Source: DASWTL01 sp036405495
Lineage (GTDB): Bacteria > Bacteroidota > Bacteroidia > Sphingobacteriales > Sphingobacteriaceae
Assembly (NCBI GenBank): GCA_036405495.1
Contig: DASWXL010000061.1
Location: 1-14,776, forward strand
Reading direction: 5' to 3'
Length of the DNA stretch: 14,776 nucleotides
Below are positions 7,563 through 14,507 of the stretch, one piece after another. The position numbers were made by a program, and so were the translations under genes. Every line of letters begins with the position of its first letter. Position 1 is the stretch's first letter. The notes below the pieces were generated by a model. It had not been told where the DNA came from and did no database searches. It worked only from the letters and a program-made list of their open reading frames with translations.

Positions 7563-8417
7563 ATGACTATAAAGGAAGCGGAAAAAAAGTTCATCAGTGG
7601 ACTTGAACAATTATATGACAGGGACGAAGCGAAAGCATTGGCAGTTCTGGTGATCTCACATGTTTGCCGGTTGACCAGGGCACTGGTAATGGTTCACGGA
7701 TCCGAAGAGATACCGGTTGCCAGAGAAGCTTCTATATTATCAGTATTAAAGGAGTTAAAAGCCGGAAAGCCCTTACAATATGTTCTTGGCGAAACTGTAT
7801 TTTATGGATTACCTTTTATGGTAAGTTCCGCAGTATTGATTCCCCGGCCGGAAACAGAAGAATTAGTCGACTGGGTGATCGGGGAAGCAAAAAGCGCAGC
7901 AGGACAGGTTACCAGTATCCTTGATATCGGCACAGGAAGTGGTTGCATTCCTGTTGCATTAAAAAAGAATTTGCCTGAAGTTCATGTTGCTGCTATTGAT
8001 ATTTCTCGTGATGCCCTGAAAGTTGCGCGACAAAACGCCATTCTGAATCAGGTGGAGGTTGAATTTAATGAGGCTGATATACTTCAGACCCCGACGCCCT
8101 GCAAATTCCGGTACTCGGTCATTGTCAGTAATCCTCCATACATCGCGGAAAATGAAAAAGAACAGATGCACCCTAATGTGCTTCAGCATGAACCGCATAC
8201 CGCTCTGTTCGTGCCAGACAACAACCCGCTGCTTTTCTATGAAAAGATTGCCGAATTCGCTCTGATGAATCTGCGGCCCGAAGGTTCGTTGTTCTTCGAG
8301 ATCAATGAGAATTTTGGCGAAGAAGTGGTTGAACTGCTGAATAAAAAGGGATTCAGAAATGTTGTGCTGCGCAAAGATCTTCAGGGCAGGGACAGAATGG
8401 TTAGAGCTTGTTTATGA
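7563..8417 (+). CDS. prmC: Peptide chain release factor glutamine methyltransferase PrmC (HemK)
   Basis: With the ATG at 7563 the protein has 284 residues. A helical N-terminal domain (about 1-95) with the LQYVLGETVFYG segment precedes a class-I SAM-dependent methyltransferase domain. That domain contains IPRPETEELV (93-102), the SAM-binding DIGTGSGCIPVAL (121-133) and the catalytic NPPY (190-193), which binds the glutamine side chain. PrmC N5-methylates the glutamine of the GGQ motif in release factors RF1 and RF2. A GTG three codons upstream (7554) is an alternative start but would sit on the candidate -7 box. The gene is divergent from ribD and its TGA overlaps the end of xerD by 6 bases. 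The family also contains PrmB, but the RPETEEL and NPPY context and gene length fit PrmC. Confidence 0.94.
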   Translation: MTIKEAEKKFISGLEQLYDRDEAKALAVLVISHVCRLTRALVMVHGSEEIPVAREASILSVLKELKAGKPLQYVLGETVFYGLPFMVSSAVLIPRPETEELVDWVIGEAKSAAGQVTSILDIGTGSGCIPVALKKNLPEVHVAAIDISRDALKVARQNAILNQVEVEFNEADILQTPTPCKFRYSVIVSNPPYIAENEKEQMHPNVLQHEPHTALFVPDNNPLLFYEKIAEFALMNLRPEGSLFFEINENFGEEVVELLNKKGFRNVVLRKDLQGRDRMVRACL

Positions 8418-9308
8418 CCTGGGGTGATACTGTGTGATCATATCCCGAAGGTAGTCGCGGTCGAGGTGGGTGTAAATTTCCGTTGTGGTGATGCTCTCAT
8501 GGCCGAGCATGGCCTGAACTGCACGGAGGTCGGCTCCGCCTTCAATCAAATGAGTAGCAAAAGAATGCCGGAAGGTATGGGGGCTGATTTTTTTCGTTAA
8601 TCCTGTTTTTTGAGCAAGGTCCTTGATGATCAGGAAGACCATCACCCTCGTTAACGGACTGCCCCTGCGGTTTAAAAAGACAAAATCTTCGTTTCGGGGT
8701 TTTACCGGATAATGGACACGTACCTCTTTCAGCCAGATCCGAAGATACCTGATGGCCTCAGAGCCAATGGGTACCAGTCGTTCTTTATTACCCTTTCCCA
8801 CGACCTTTATGAACTCGACATCCAGATACAAATTAGATATTCGCAGATCAACAAGTTCAGAAACCCGCAGGCCTGAACCATAAAGCACCTCCAGAAGCGC
8901 TTTATTCCGCATTCCTTCCGGCTTCGATAGATCAAGGGCAGCGATGAGGTTGTTGATCTCGGGCACGCTCAGGGTGTCGGGAAGTTTTCTGCCCAATCGG
9001 GGGGCCTCGATCAGCTCCGCGGGATCCTGCCTGATCATATCTTCAAGAACCAGATATTTGAAGAACGCTTTCAGTCCTGACAGCATCCGTGCCTGTGTGT
9101 GGGCGGTCATACCCAGTTCATTCACCCATTTCAGGAAGTCTTTCAGATCCGGAGTCGTCACGGCTACCGGTGATTGCCCGTTCGTGATCGCGGTAAATTG
9201 GTACAGTTTATCAACGTCGCGTAAATATGCCTCGATCGTGTTAGGCGACAGCGAACGTTCTAAGAGCAAAAACGATTTAAATCCTTTGATACACGAATGC
9301 CAGTCCAA
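8412..9308 (-). CDS. xerD: Site-specific tyrosine recombinase XerD
   Basis: A 298-residue tyrosine recombinase of the normal XerC/XerD length. An N-terminal SAM-like core-binding domain (about 1-100, including LERSLSPNTIEAYLRDV) precedes the catalytic domain with the full residue set: Arg148 (GSGLRVSEL), Lys172 (GKGNKERLVP), His244 and Arg247 (PHTFRHSFATH), His270 (LGHESITTTEIY) and Tyr279. It acts in the cytoplasm with XerC or alone at dif to resolve chromosome dimers. The only start giving the conserved N-terminus is TTG at 9308; a stop codon lies three codons further upstream and the next internal methionine is residue 67. It sits among housekeeping genes with no phage or integron context. 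XerD rather than XerC is chosen from sequence flavour, so that detail is less sure. Confidence 0.93.
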   Translation of the reverse strand: MDWHSCIKGFKSFLLLERSLSPNTIEAYLRDVDKLYQFTAITNGQSPVAVTTPDLKDFLKWVNELGMTAHTQARMLSGLKAFFKYLVLEDMIRQDPAELIEAPRLGRKLPDTLSVPEINNLIAALDLSKPEGMRNKALLEVLYGSGLRVSELVDLRISNLYLDVEFIKVVGKGNKERLVPIGSEAIRYLRIWLKEVRVHYPVKPRNEDFVFLNRRGSPLTRVMVFLIIKDLAQKTGLTKKISPHTFRHSFATHLIEGGADLRAVQAMLGHESITTTEIYTHLDRDYLRDMITQYHPRS

Positions 9309-9315
9309 TTTTTTT

Positions 9316-9323
9316 TATGTTTG
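9316..9323 (+). promoter_or_regulatory. Candidate -7 box for aroQ, overlapping the xerD/aroQ divergent starts
   Basis: TATGTTTG matches the Bacteroidota -7 consensus TAnnTTTG exactly and ends 5 bases before the preferred aroQ ATG at 9329, predicting a leaderless transcript. No TTTG is at the usual spacing upstream; the nearest, at 9285-9288, is 27 bases away. The -33 element would in any case fall inside the xerD coding region. Confidence 0.4.
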
Positions 9324-9328
9324 AGTTG

Positions 9329-9748
9329 ATGAAAGTACAAATAATTAACGGCCCGAATTTAAATCTGCTGGGTGTACGTGAGAAAAGTATTTACGGCGAC
9401 AGCAGTTTTGATAGTTACCTCGACGGACTCCGAGCCACCTATGCCAATATGGAGATCGGCTACTTTCAAAGTAATGTAGAAGGGGAGATCATTAACAAAT
9501 TACATGAAGTTGGTTTCAGTTATGATGGGATCATTCTGAATGCCGGTGGTTACACGCATACCTCTGTTGCCATTGCTGATGCCATTGCTGCAATAAAGAC
9601 TCCGGTGGTTGAAGTACATATCTCCAACATTTATGCCCGCGAGGAGTACCGGCATATATCGTTGACAGGTAAAAATTGCAAGGGTGTACTAACCGGATTT
9701 GGCTTGAACGGATACCGCCTTGCACTAGAAAGTTTCCTGAACAGGTGA
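9329..9748 (+). CDS. aroQ: Type II 3-dehydroquinate dehydratase
   Basis: A 139-residue protein of normal type II length. It removes water from 3-dehydroquinate to form 3-dehydroshikimate in the shikimate pathway; type II enzymes assemble as dodecamers. Seen are the N-terminal INGPNLNLLGVREKSIYG (catalytic Arg17 on the mobile loop and Tyr22), NAGGYTHTSVA (71-81) with the conserved asparagine, and EVHISNIYAREEYRH with the catalytic His97. The ATG at 9329 gives the standard MKVQIINGPN beginning; an in-frame ATG at 9317 would add four residues and lies within the candidate -7 box. The gene is divergent from xerD with only 20 bases between start codons. Shikimate flux feeds chorismate, the substrate of MqnA elsewhere in the window, but the genes are not linked in an operon. 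Confidence 0.95.
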   Translation: MKVQIINGPNLNLLGVREKSIYGDSSFDSYLDGLRATYANMEIGYFQSNVEGEIINKLHEVGFSYDGIILNAGGYTHTSVAIADAIAAIKTPVVEVHISNIYAREEYRHISLTGKNCKGVLTGFGLNGYRLALESFLNR

Positions 9749-9853
9749 TCTGAAAAGCAACCCTCTCCACATAAACATGTGATTATTCACAGTCGTTGAA
9801 ACACTACCATAATGCCTTACGTCCAAGAGGTATATCAAATAACGTAGAGAATT

Positions 9854-10639
9854 ATGAAAAGACAATTTATTGTTCTGCTTTTTTCGGGAGCGGCTTTTGT
9901 TTCCGGATGCCAGGTAGATCCCTCAACTGATCCCCAACCTGATAACGCCAAAAAATTTGTAAGTAAGATCACGCATACCGAGGATGGAGTGAATACGGTT
10001 TATACCCTTACCTATGATGCTCAGAATCGGATCACCGGCTATAAGGATCAGGATAATATTGAAGCATTTAACCTAAGCTATGATACAAAGGGGAACCTAA
10101 GCAAGATCGAATCGAAAGAAGACGAAAGCAAAAGCATCTTTGAGATCACATACAACGCGGCTGGCGAACCAGAGAACGGTATTTATAAATTGTATGATGA
10201 CGATCAGCTGACAGCAACATTTCAGCTGACCTACGCCGTCTCAGACGGGCGGGTGAATGAGATCGTAATGAAAGATCCGGCTGGCCAGAATGTTTATGGC
10301 AAGTTTATTCTCTCATATAACAACGGTAATTTAACAAAAGTTGAAACGAGCACATTAGGTCAGGCCAATATTTCAACGACCTATACGTACGGTACAAAGA
10401 AGAACTTTTTCGCAGGTAGCAAGATCAAATACGTTGTTGATCCTGGATTTTCCGTATTGTTCTATTCCGCTAATGAGATATTAACTGAAAAAATAGTCTG
10501 GGGGCAATTCATCACTGATGTCACCAATCAGTACACCTATGATGCGGACGGTTATCCCACTAACGGTACCATAAAGACCAAAAGTTCATTTTCTGACGAT
10601 GAAGGTACGATCGCATTGAAAATCGAATACAGGCAGTAA
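9854..10639 (+). CDS. Lipoprotein with YD/RHS-like beta-strand repeats
   Basis: A 261-residue protein with a type II signal peptide: MKRQ, a hydrophobic stretch and the lipobox FVSGC with the lipidated cysteine at residue 19. The mature part begins with a proline- and aspartate-rich linker. The rest is a chain of similar units beginning with a Y/F-x-L-T/S-Y pair, then D/N-x-x-G/N-x-I/L and a lysine- or glutamate-rich strand (YTLTYDAQNRITGYKD, FNLSYDTKGNLSKIES, FILSYNNGNLTKVETS, NQYTYDADGYPTNGT). These recall YD repeats and the DUF4595-type lipoproteins common in Bacteroidota. It is probably anchored in the outer membrane; the function is unknown. Its start is fixed by the signal peptide. A hairpin terminator follows, and it is separated from aroQ by 105 bases, so it is probably its own unit. 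Confidence 0.82.
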   Translation: MKRQFIVLLFSGAAFVSGCQVDPSTDPQPDNAKKFVSKITHTEDGVNTVYTLTYDAQNRITGYKDQDNIEAFNLSYDTKGNLSKIESKEDESKSIFEITYNAAGEPENGIYKLYDDDQLTATFQLTYAVSDGRVNEIVMKDPAGQNVYGKFILSYNNGNLTKVETSTLGQANISTTYTYGTKKNFFAGSKIKYVVDPGFSVLFYSANEILTEKIVWGQFITDVTNQYTYDADGYPTNGTIKTKSSFSDDEGTIALKIEYRQ

Positions 10640-10665
10640 AGATCGTAATTAATTAACGCCATGGG

Positions 10666-10692
10666 AGCCGGCTCGTCCGGCTTTCTTTATTT
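10666..10692 (+). terminator. Probable intrinsic terminator after the lipoprotein gene
   Basis: AGCCGG (10666-10671), a CTCGT loop and CCGGCT (10677-10682) form a 6-bp GC-rich stem, followed by the T-rich TTCTTTATTT. The stem is short and the T tract is interrupted, so it is weaker than the other two terminators. Confidence 0.6.
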
Positions 10693-10738
10693 CCGGCTTT
10701 TGTAACTGAATGCGAGTCTGTCCGTATAACCGTGTTAT

Positions 10739-11095
10739 ATGCATTTTGGGAAGATCGTTAAGGGCGTAGCGCACGCACAGGGTTCATCGGCACAGGACCT
10801 GGCTGAACTGCTTGGAAGAAGCGAGAAGCATGTCCTGGAACTCTATGAACAGGAAGAGTGGACCTCGGGAACTATTAAGTCTGCATCAATGGCCTTAGGA
10901 CATGACTTTGGAAAATATTTGAATAGCAGTCACAGTTTTAATTTTTTGAATCACGAGAACGACGTCAAAGAAGAATTCGTGATCACCGTTAAATATTCAA
11001 AAGGGAAGGAGTTCTTGTTGAAAACGTGGTTGCAAAAAATGGTTCTTATAGCAAGAACCATCGGGCTGGAGATAAAAAGCAGTCACGATAAATAG
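10739..11095 (+). CDS. Small hypothetical protein with possible helix-turn-helix
   Basis: A 118-residue protein that I do not recognise as a named family. Residues about 5-60 look like a helical XRE-type DNA-binding region: IVKGVAHAQGSSAQDLAELLGRSEKHVLELY has the length and small-residue pattern of helices 1 to 3 of a Cro/C1 domain. The remainder has a predicted strand (EEFVITVKYSKGKEF) and a basic amphipathic helix (LKTWLQKMVLIARTIGL). The ATG at 10739 is the first in the frame and has no Shine-Dalgarno. The gene lies alone between a terminator and the converging 62-residue gene, which its last 13 bases overlap. DNA binding is an inference from pattern only; an adaptor or structural role is equally possible. 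Confidence 0.7.
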   Translation: MHFGKIVKGVAHAQGSSAQDLAELLGRSEKHVLELYEQEEWTSGTIKSASMALGHDFGKYLNSSHSFNFLNHENDVKEEFVITVKYSKGKEFLLKTWLQKMVLIARTIGLEIKSSHDK

Positions 11096-11271
11096 GCGCT
11101 CATCACCTTATCGTACTCTTCGGGTGTATAGTACGTGATCGGCTCTTCGGCTGCATGTGAAGCTTCGATCGTGATCTTTGTTCCTTTATCATAAGGCTCA
11201 ATAGAGATCACCCGGCTTTTTTCAAAAGTGGTCACCTGACCGTCGATCATTACCAGGAAAAAGGAACTCAT
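11083..11271 (-). CDS. Small hypothetical protein downstream of Nudix gene
   Basis: A 62-residue protein of unknown function, mostly beta-strand in pattern (FFLVMIDGQVTTF, SRVISIEPYDKGTKITIEAS) and ending in a helical, tyrosine-containing tail (YYTPEEYDKVMSAYL). No signal peptide, metal-binding motif or cysteine is seen. It begins 21 bases after the Nudix stop codon on the same strand, so it is probably the second gene of that transcript. A purine-rich AAGAAGAAAC stretch just before the ATG could act as a ribosome site. Its TGA lies 13 bases inside the end of the converging 118-residue gene. The coherent amphipathic pattern, ATG start and operon-like placement argue that it is real, but its shortness leaves doubt. 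Confidence 0.62.
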   Translation of the reverse strand: MSSFFLVMIDGQVTTFEKSRVISIEPYDKGTKITIEASHAAEEPITYYTPEEYDKVMSAYLS

Positions 11272-11292
11272 AGTGTTTCTTCTTTTGACAAT

Positions 11293-11787
11293 CTAAAAAT
11301 CTTTTTGTGTGGGAGAGATCTGCCTTAATAACGTTTTAAGACCTTCAAGGAGCGGACGCTGAAACGGATAGATCTTTATCGCAGCAGTTTCCAGGCTGAA
11401 CCAGCCGGCATTGTCGGCCTCGGGGTAGAATTGAATATTGCCGGATCTCGGAGGCCATTCCAATGGAAACGTATTCGAAGAAATGTATGGCCTGATCAGG
11501 TCACATTCCGCAGTCCACACAGTCACTGTTTTTCCGCTTTTGTTTCTGACATCCGGTAATTGATGATAATGAAGTTGTGGCGGCAGCCTGTTACCTGTTT
11601 CTTCCCCGAACTCGCGGAGGGCTACTTCGAAGGCAACTTCATGTTCTTCGATCTCTCCTTTGGGCACTGACCAGAAGCCATTGTCTTTATTTGTAAAAAA
11701 CGGCCCTCCGGGATGAACCAGCAAGACCTCGGCTCCACTTCCATTTGTTTTCCGGTAGATGAGTAATCCGGCGCTTCTTCGTCCCAT
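11293..11787 (-). CDS. Nudix hydrolase
   Basis: A 164-residue single-domain Nudix protein. The Nudix box is complete at residues 44-66: Gly44, Glu50, Arg58-Glu59 and the metal-binding Glu62-Glu63 with Gly65, in the segment GEIEEHEVAFEVALREFGEE. It follows the substrate-facing FWSVPKG strand. The N-terminal RRSAGLLIYR and VLLVHPGGPFF segments and the WFSLETA near the C-terminus resemble the small MutT-like Nudix proteins described as NTP or diadenosine-polyphosphate pyrophosphohydrolases, but specificity cannot be read from the sequence. No signal peptide. The ATG at 11787 starts the conserved strand a few residues in. It is divergent from the 91-residue unknown with 168 bases between and is followed by the 62-residue gene. 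Confidence 0.92.
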   Translation of the reverse strand: MGRRSAGLLIYRKTNGSGAEVLLVHPGGPFFTNKDNGFWSVPKGEIEEHEVAFEVALREFGEETGNRLPPQLHYHQLPDVRNKSGKTVTVWTAECDLIRPYISSNTFPLEWPPRSGNIQFYPEADNAGWFSLETAAIKIYPFQRPLLEGLKTLLRQISPTQKDF

Positions 11788-11955
11788 AACAATTCAAGAT
11801 TCTATACAATACTGACCTAATGGCTAAACATTTGGTTTTTATGCCGCGGCAATTTCATCCGTTTTTCTTATAAACCGGGACCTTTTGAATTTCTGGTCTC
11901 AAACTTGAATGATAACAGGCAGCTAATCTAAACTTTACTATTTATTTAACTACTT

Positions 11956-12231
11956 ATGAGCATTAAAGAGCTGTTACTGAACGGAAGAAGCTTCAACGAA
12001 ATTCTTAGGCAATTTGCAATCGACAAGGGTGATTTTACGATCAAAGATGAGGAGGCATTATTTTCATCAAAGGACTTCTTAACAAAAGAAATCTTAAAGG
12101 AACGAATTTTTATTCAGGGAAAGACCAAAGACGAGATCGTCAATTTTTTTGGCACCATCCACTGTAACCTGTTAAGCAAGCTGGCGGTTTTTGAGCTTGA
12201 TGGCGTGGAAAGAAAGGCCAATGTTGCATAA
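11956..12231 (+). CDS. Hypothetical protein, 91 residues
   Basis: A 91-residue protein that I do not recognise. It is rich in charged residues and appears mostly helical, with repeated amphipathic stretches (SIKELLLNGRSFNEILRQF, SKDFLTKEILKERIFI, TKDEIVNFFGTIHCNLLSKL), one cysteine and no signal peptide or membrane helix, so it should be cytoplasmic. The ATG at 11956 is the first in the frame and is preceded by AT-rich sequence without a Shine-Dalgarno, as is common in Bacteroidota. It appears to be a single-gene unit: a 168-base divergent region lies upstream and a strong terminator starts 21 bases downstream. Independent transcription and a dedicated terminator suggest that it is expressed. 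Confidence 0.68.
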   Translation: MSIKELLLNGRSFNEILRQFAIDKGDFTIKDEEALFSSKDFLTKEILKERIFIQGKTKDEIVNFFGTIHCNLLSKLAVFELDGVERKANVA

Positions 12232-12251
12232 AGATCAAGGAAAGATCATTG

Positions 12252-12280
12252 AAACCTGCCTGCCACCGGCAGGTTTTTTT
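12252..12280 (+). terminator. Strong intrinsic terminator after the 91-residue gene
   Basis: AAACCTGCC (12252-12260), a 7-base loop and GGCAGGTTT (12268-12276) make a 9-bp stem that runs into seven T at 12274-12280. This is a textbook Rho-independent terminator. Confidence 0.88.
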
Positions 12281-12308
12281 ATTTGTGAACCATCTAATAT
12301 TTTTTGAT

Positions 12309-12557
12309 ATGACATCACGTAAAGGCGAATTTGAGACACATAAACAAGACCTTACCGGTACCGGTGATCCGGCAGCCAATTCTGACTTGAAAAGAGATCC
12401 GAAACAGGATGATCACGGAAATATTTCCGGCGAAAGAACTGCGGACGGGTCGCTTGATGAAAAGGCTGAGGAACTGTCCGCTACGGAGTATGTGGAAGAC
12501 CTTGATCCGGATGCTAAAAAAACCGATGAGGATGACAGTCGTGAAGCGACCGACTAG
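12309..12557 (+). CDS. Small acidic, probably disordered protein
   Basis: With the ATG at 12309 the protein has 82 residues, 25 of them Asp or Glu (15 Asp, 10 Glu), with no cysteine or tryptophan and almost no hydrophobic residues. It should be intrinsically disordered and cytoplasmic. The frame is open back to a TTG at 12249, but that falls inside the terminator hairpin, so 12309 is preferred. I do not recognise the family; short hydrophilic proteins of this kind occur in many Bacteroidota genomes and are often stress-related, but nothing here shows that. Because it has no folding core, chance coding must be considered, although the even use of codons and the ATG start argue for a real gene. 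Confidence 0.6.
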   Translation: MTSRKGEFETHKQDLTGTGDPAANSDLKRDPKQDDHGNISGERTADGSLDEKAEELSATEYVEDLDPDAKKTDEDDSREATD

Positions 12558-12605
12558 GTAACCGGTGCCGTTCGGAAACGTCCGCTAAGATTAATCTGGT
12601 AAAAC

Positions 12606-12636
12606 TTTGTAAATTGCCTGCAAACCCATTTACAAA
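12606..12636 (+). promoter_or_regulatory. Perfect inverted repeat abutting the pepP start codon
   Basis: TTTGTAAAT (12606-12614) and ATTTACAAA (12628-12636) are perfect 9-base inverted arms separated by 13 bases, and the right arm touches the ATG at 12637. Arm centres are 22 bases apart, about two helical turns, as for a dimeric regulator. The left arm overlaps a -7-like AAACTTTG (12602-12609). It may be an operator, or an RNA hairpin if transcription starts upstream. Confidence 0.45.
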
Positions 12637-14415
12637 ATGACTTATCAGGAAAAACTGGATGCAATCCGGGAGCAGATGAATGCGGACGGCGTTAGTGCTT
12701 ATATTATTCCGTCAGCCGACCCACATATCAGTGAGTATCTGCCCGATCATTTCAAATGTATAACGTTCGCATCGGGCTTTACCGGCTCGGCTGGCACTCT
12801 GGTGATAACACTGGACCATGCAGGATTGTGGACCGACTTCAGATATTTTGTGCAGGCTGAAGAACAATTAAAGGATAGTGGCTATTCGCTGATGAAACTG
12901 CAGGCACAAGGTATGCCTGAGTATATCAATTGGCTTAGTGAAAGGTTAGAAAAGGGGTCGACGGTTGCCTTTGACGGGAAGCTTGTATCGGTCCAGCTGG
13001 CCGAGGTCCTTTATGGACAGTTGGCATCTAAGGGCGTTTGGTTGCTCTCCGACCGTGATTATCTGGATGCGATCTGGAAAAAAAGACCGGAGCTCCCGAA
13101 ATCAGCTGCTTATTTAATTGATGAGTCGATAACAGGACAATCCATTACCAATAAAATTTCCGAAGTACGGCGAGCAATTGAACGAGAGGGTGCCCGTTAT
13201 CATCTGATATCATCACTGGATGATATCGCCTGGCTTTTCAATATTCGCGGAAGCGATGTCAAGTGCAACCCGGTGGTTTTAGCCTTCGCGCTGATCACTC
13301 CGGAGCGTGTTTCCTTATTTATCGATCAGGAAAAGCTGAATGCAGAAGAAAAGGCATTATTAACGGATGAAGGTGTATCATTGGAACCATACACAGGCGT
13401 TAACGCTGCACTTTCTGCAGTACCGGCAGGCTCGACTATTTTTATCGATCCCAAACGAAATTGCTTTACCTTATCCCGGCTGCTTGAGAACGGTGTTAAT
13501 GTGGTTCAGGGAACTAATCCTACCACTGTCTTCAAGGCCAGGAAGAACCAGGTAGAGATCGATAATACGCGTCAGACCATGCTCAAAGACGGGGTTGCGC
13601 TGACGAAGTTCTTTAAATGGCTTGAAGAAAATATCGGAAAACAAAAGATCACGGAAATATCTGTAGCTGATCGGTTGTACCAGTTCAGAGCTGAACAGAA
13701 AGGTTTTATCGGGGAGAGTTTTGACACGATTGCGGGCTACCGCGAACACGGGGCACTGCCGCATTATAAAGCAACCACCGACAGTGATGCCGAATTACAG
13801 ACTGAAGGTTTGTTCCTGGTGGATTCGGGCGGACAGTACTGGGGGGGGACTACCGACATAACACGGGTAGTGTCGCTTGGTAACCCTACGGACGAGGAGC
13901 GAAGAGATTACACCCTGGTATTAAAGGGCATGATCGATGGTTCTACGGCGAGATTTCCGAAGGGCAGCCGCGGGTACCAGATAGATGCCATCACCCGGAA
14001 GCCGCTTTGGGAGCATGGAATTAACTATGGCCACGGTACCGGTCACGGTGTCGGCTATTTCCTTAATGTTCATGAAGGTCCTCACGTATTCAATGCTTCC
14101 AATCTGCCTACGGAGATCGAGTTAGGCATGATCACTTCTGTTGAGCCGGGTATTTACCGTCCCGGTAAGCATGGAGTCCGAATTGAGAACCTTGTGCTGA
14201 CGATCGAAGATGAACAGAATGAATTTGGGCAGTTCTATACGTTCGAGACGCTGACCGTGGCGTTGATCGACACCGCACCGGTTAAGAAAGAATTACTGGA
14301 AGAGAAGCATATCACGTGGCTAAATAACTACAATAAGAGGGTGAAGGAGGAGTTAGGACCGTTTTTAACAAATGATGAAAGGATCTGGCTTGAACAAAAA
14401 ACAGCAGCTATTTGA
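12637..14415 (+). CDS. pepP: Xaa-Pro aminopeptidase, APP1 type (peptidase family M24B)
   Basis: A 592-residue protein with the three-part layout of long, APP1-type aminopeptidase P: two creatinase-like N-terminal domains (about 1-300) and a C-terminal pita-bread catalytic domain. The five metal ligands are present: Asp396 and Asp407 (VDSGGQYWGGTTDITR), His470 (GHGTGHGVGY), Glu503 (SVEPGIY) and Glu517 (VRIENL). Their spacings of 11, 63, 33 and 14 match the cytosolic eukaryotic-like enzymes rather than the shorter E. coli PepP. It removes an N-terminal residue preceding proline, using two manganese-type metal ions. No signal peptide is seen, so it should be cytoplasmic. The ATG has no Shine-Dalgarno and is abutted by a perfect inverted repeat. 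The gene appears to be transcribed alone. Confidence 0.94.
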   Translation: MTYQEKLDAIREQMNADGVSAYIIPSADPHISEYLPDHFKCITFASGFTGSAGTLVITLDHAGLWTDFRYFVQAEEQLKDSGYSLMKLQAQGMPEYINWLSERLEKGSTVAFDGKLVSVQLAEVLYGQLASKGVWLLSDRDYLDAIWKKRPELPKSAAYLIDESITGQSITNKISEVRRAIEREGARYHLISSLDDIAWLFNIRGSDVKCNPVVLAFALITPERVSLFIDQEKLNAEEKALLTDEGVSLEPYTGVNAALSAVPAGSTIFIDPKRNCFTLSRLLENGVNVVQGTNPTTVFKARKNQVEIDNTRQTMLKDGVALTKFFKWLEENIGKQKITEISVADRLYQFRAEQKGFIGESFDTIAGYREHGALPHYKATTDSDAELQTEGLFLVDSGGQYWGGTTDITRVVSLGNPTDEERRDYTLVLKGMIDGSTARFPKGSRGYQIDAITRKPLWEHGINYGHGTGHGVGYFLNVHEGPHVFNASNLPTEIELGMITSVEPGIYRPGKHGVRIENLVLTIEDEQNEFGQFYTFETLTVALIDTAPVKKELLEEKHITWLNNYNKRVKEELGPFLTNDERIWLEQKTAAI

Positions 14416-14507
14416 TCTGATTGTCAAAAACATGTAAACAAATTACGGTTTTATTTGTAGTTTCCACTTAAGATTAAAATCAGATTTTAGTTTAGAAGAG
14501 GGACCTT

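Noticed and set aside
8412..9308. Tyrosine recombinase as a sign of an integrated phage, integron or genomic island
   Set aside because: The length, complete XerD motif set and the prmC and aroQ neighbours mark a housekeeping XerD; no attachment repeats, phage genes or cassette arrays are nearby.
9768..9781. Imperfect palindrome CACAT...ATGTG after aroQ
   Set aside because: The arms are five bases long, with no T tract and no nearby promoter match; it is within chance expectation.
11788..11955. Promoter or riboswitch in the 168-base divergent region before the 91-residue gene
   Set aside because: A TTG-N21-TAAACTTTA arrangement near 11905-11937 is off consensus, and no stable multi-helix structure could be recognised by eye; nothing firm can be assigned.
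14436..14458. Weak stem-loop (ACAAAT and ATTTGT) after pepP as a terminator
   Set aside because: The stem is AT-only, the loop is long and there is no following T tract, so it is not a convincing terminator.
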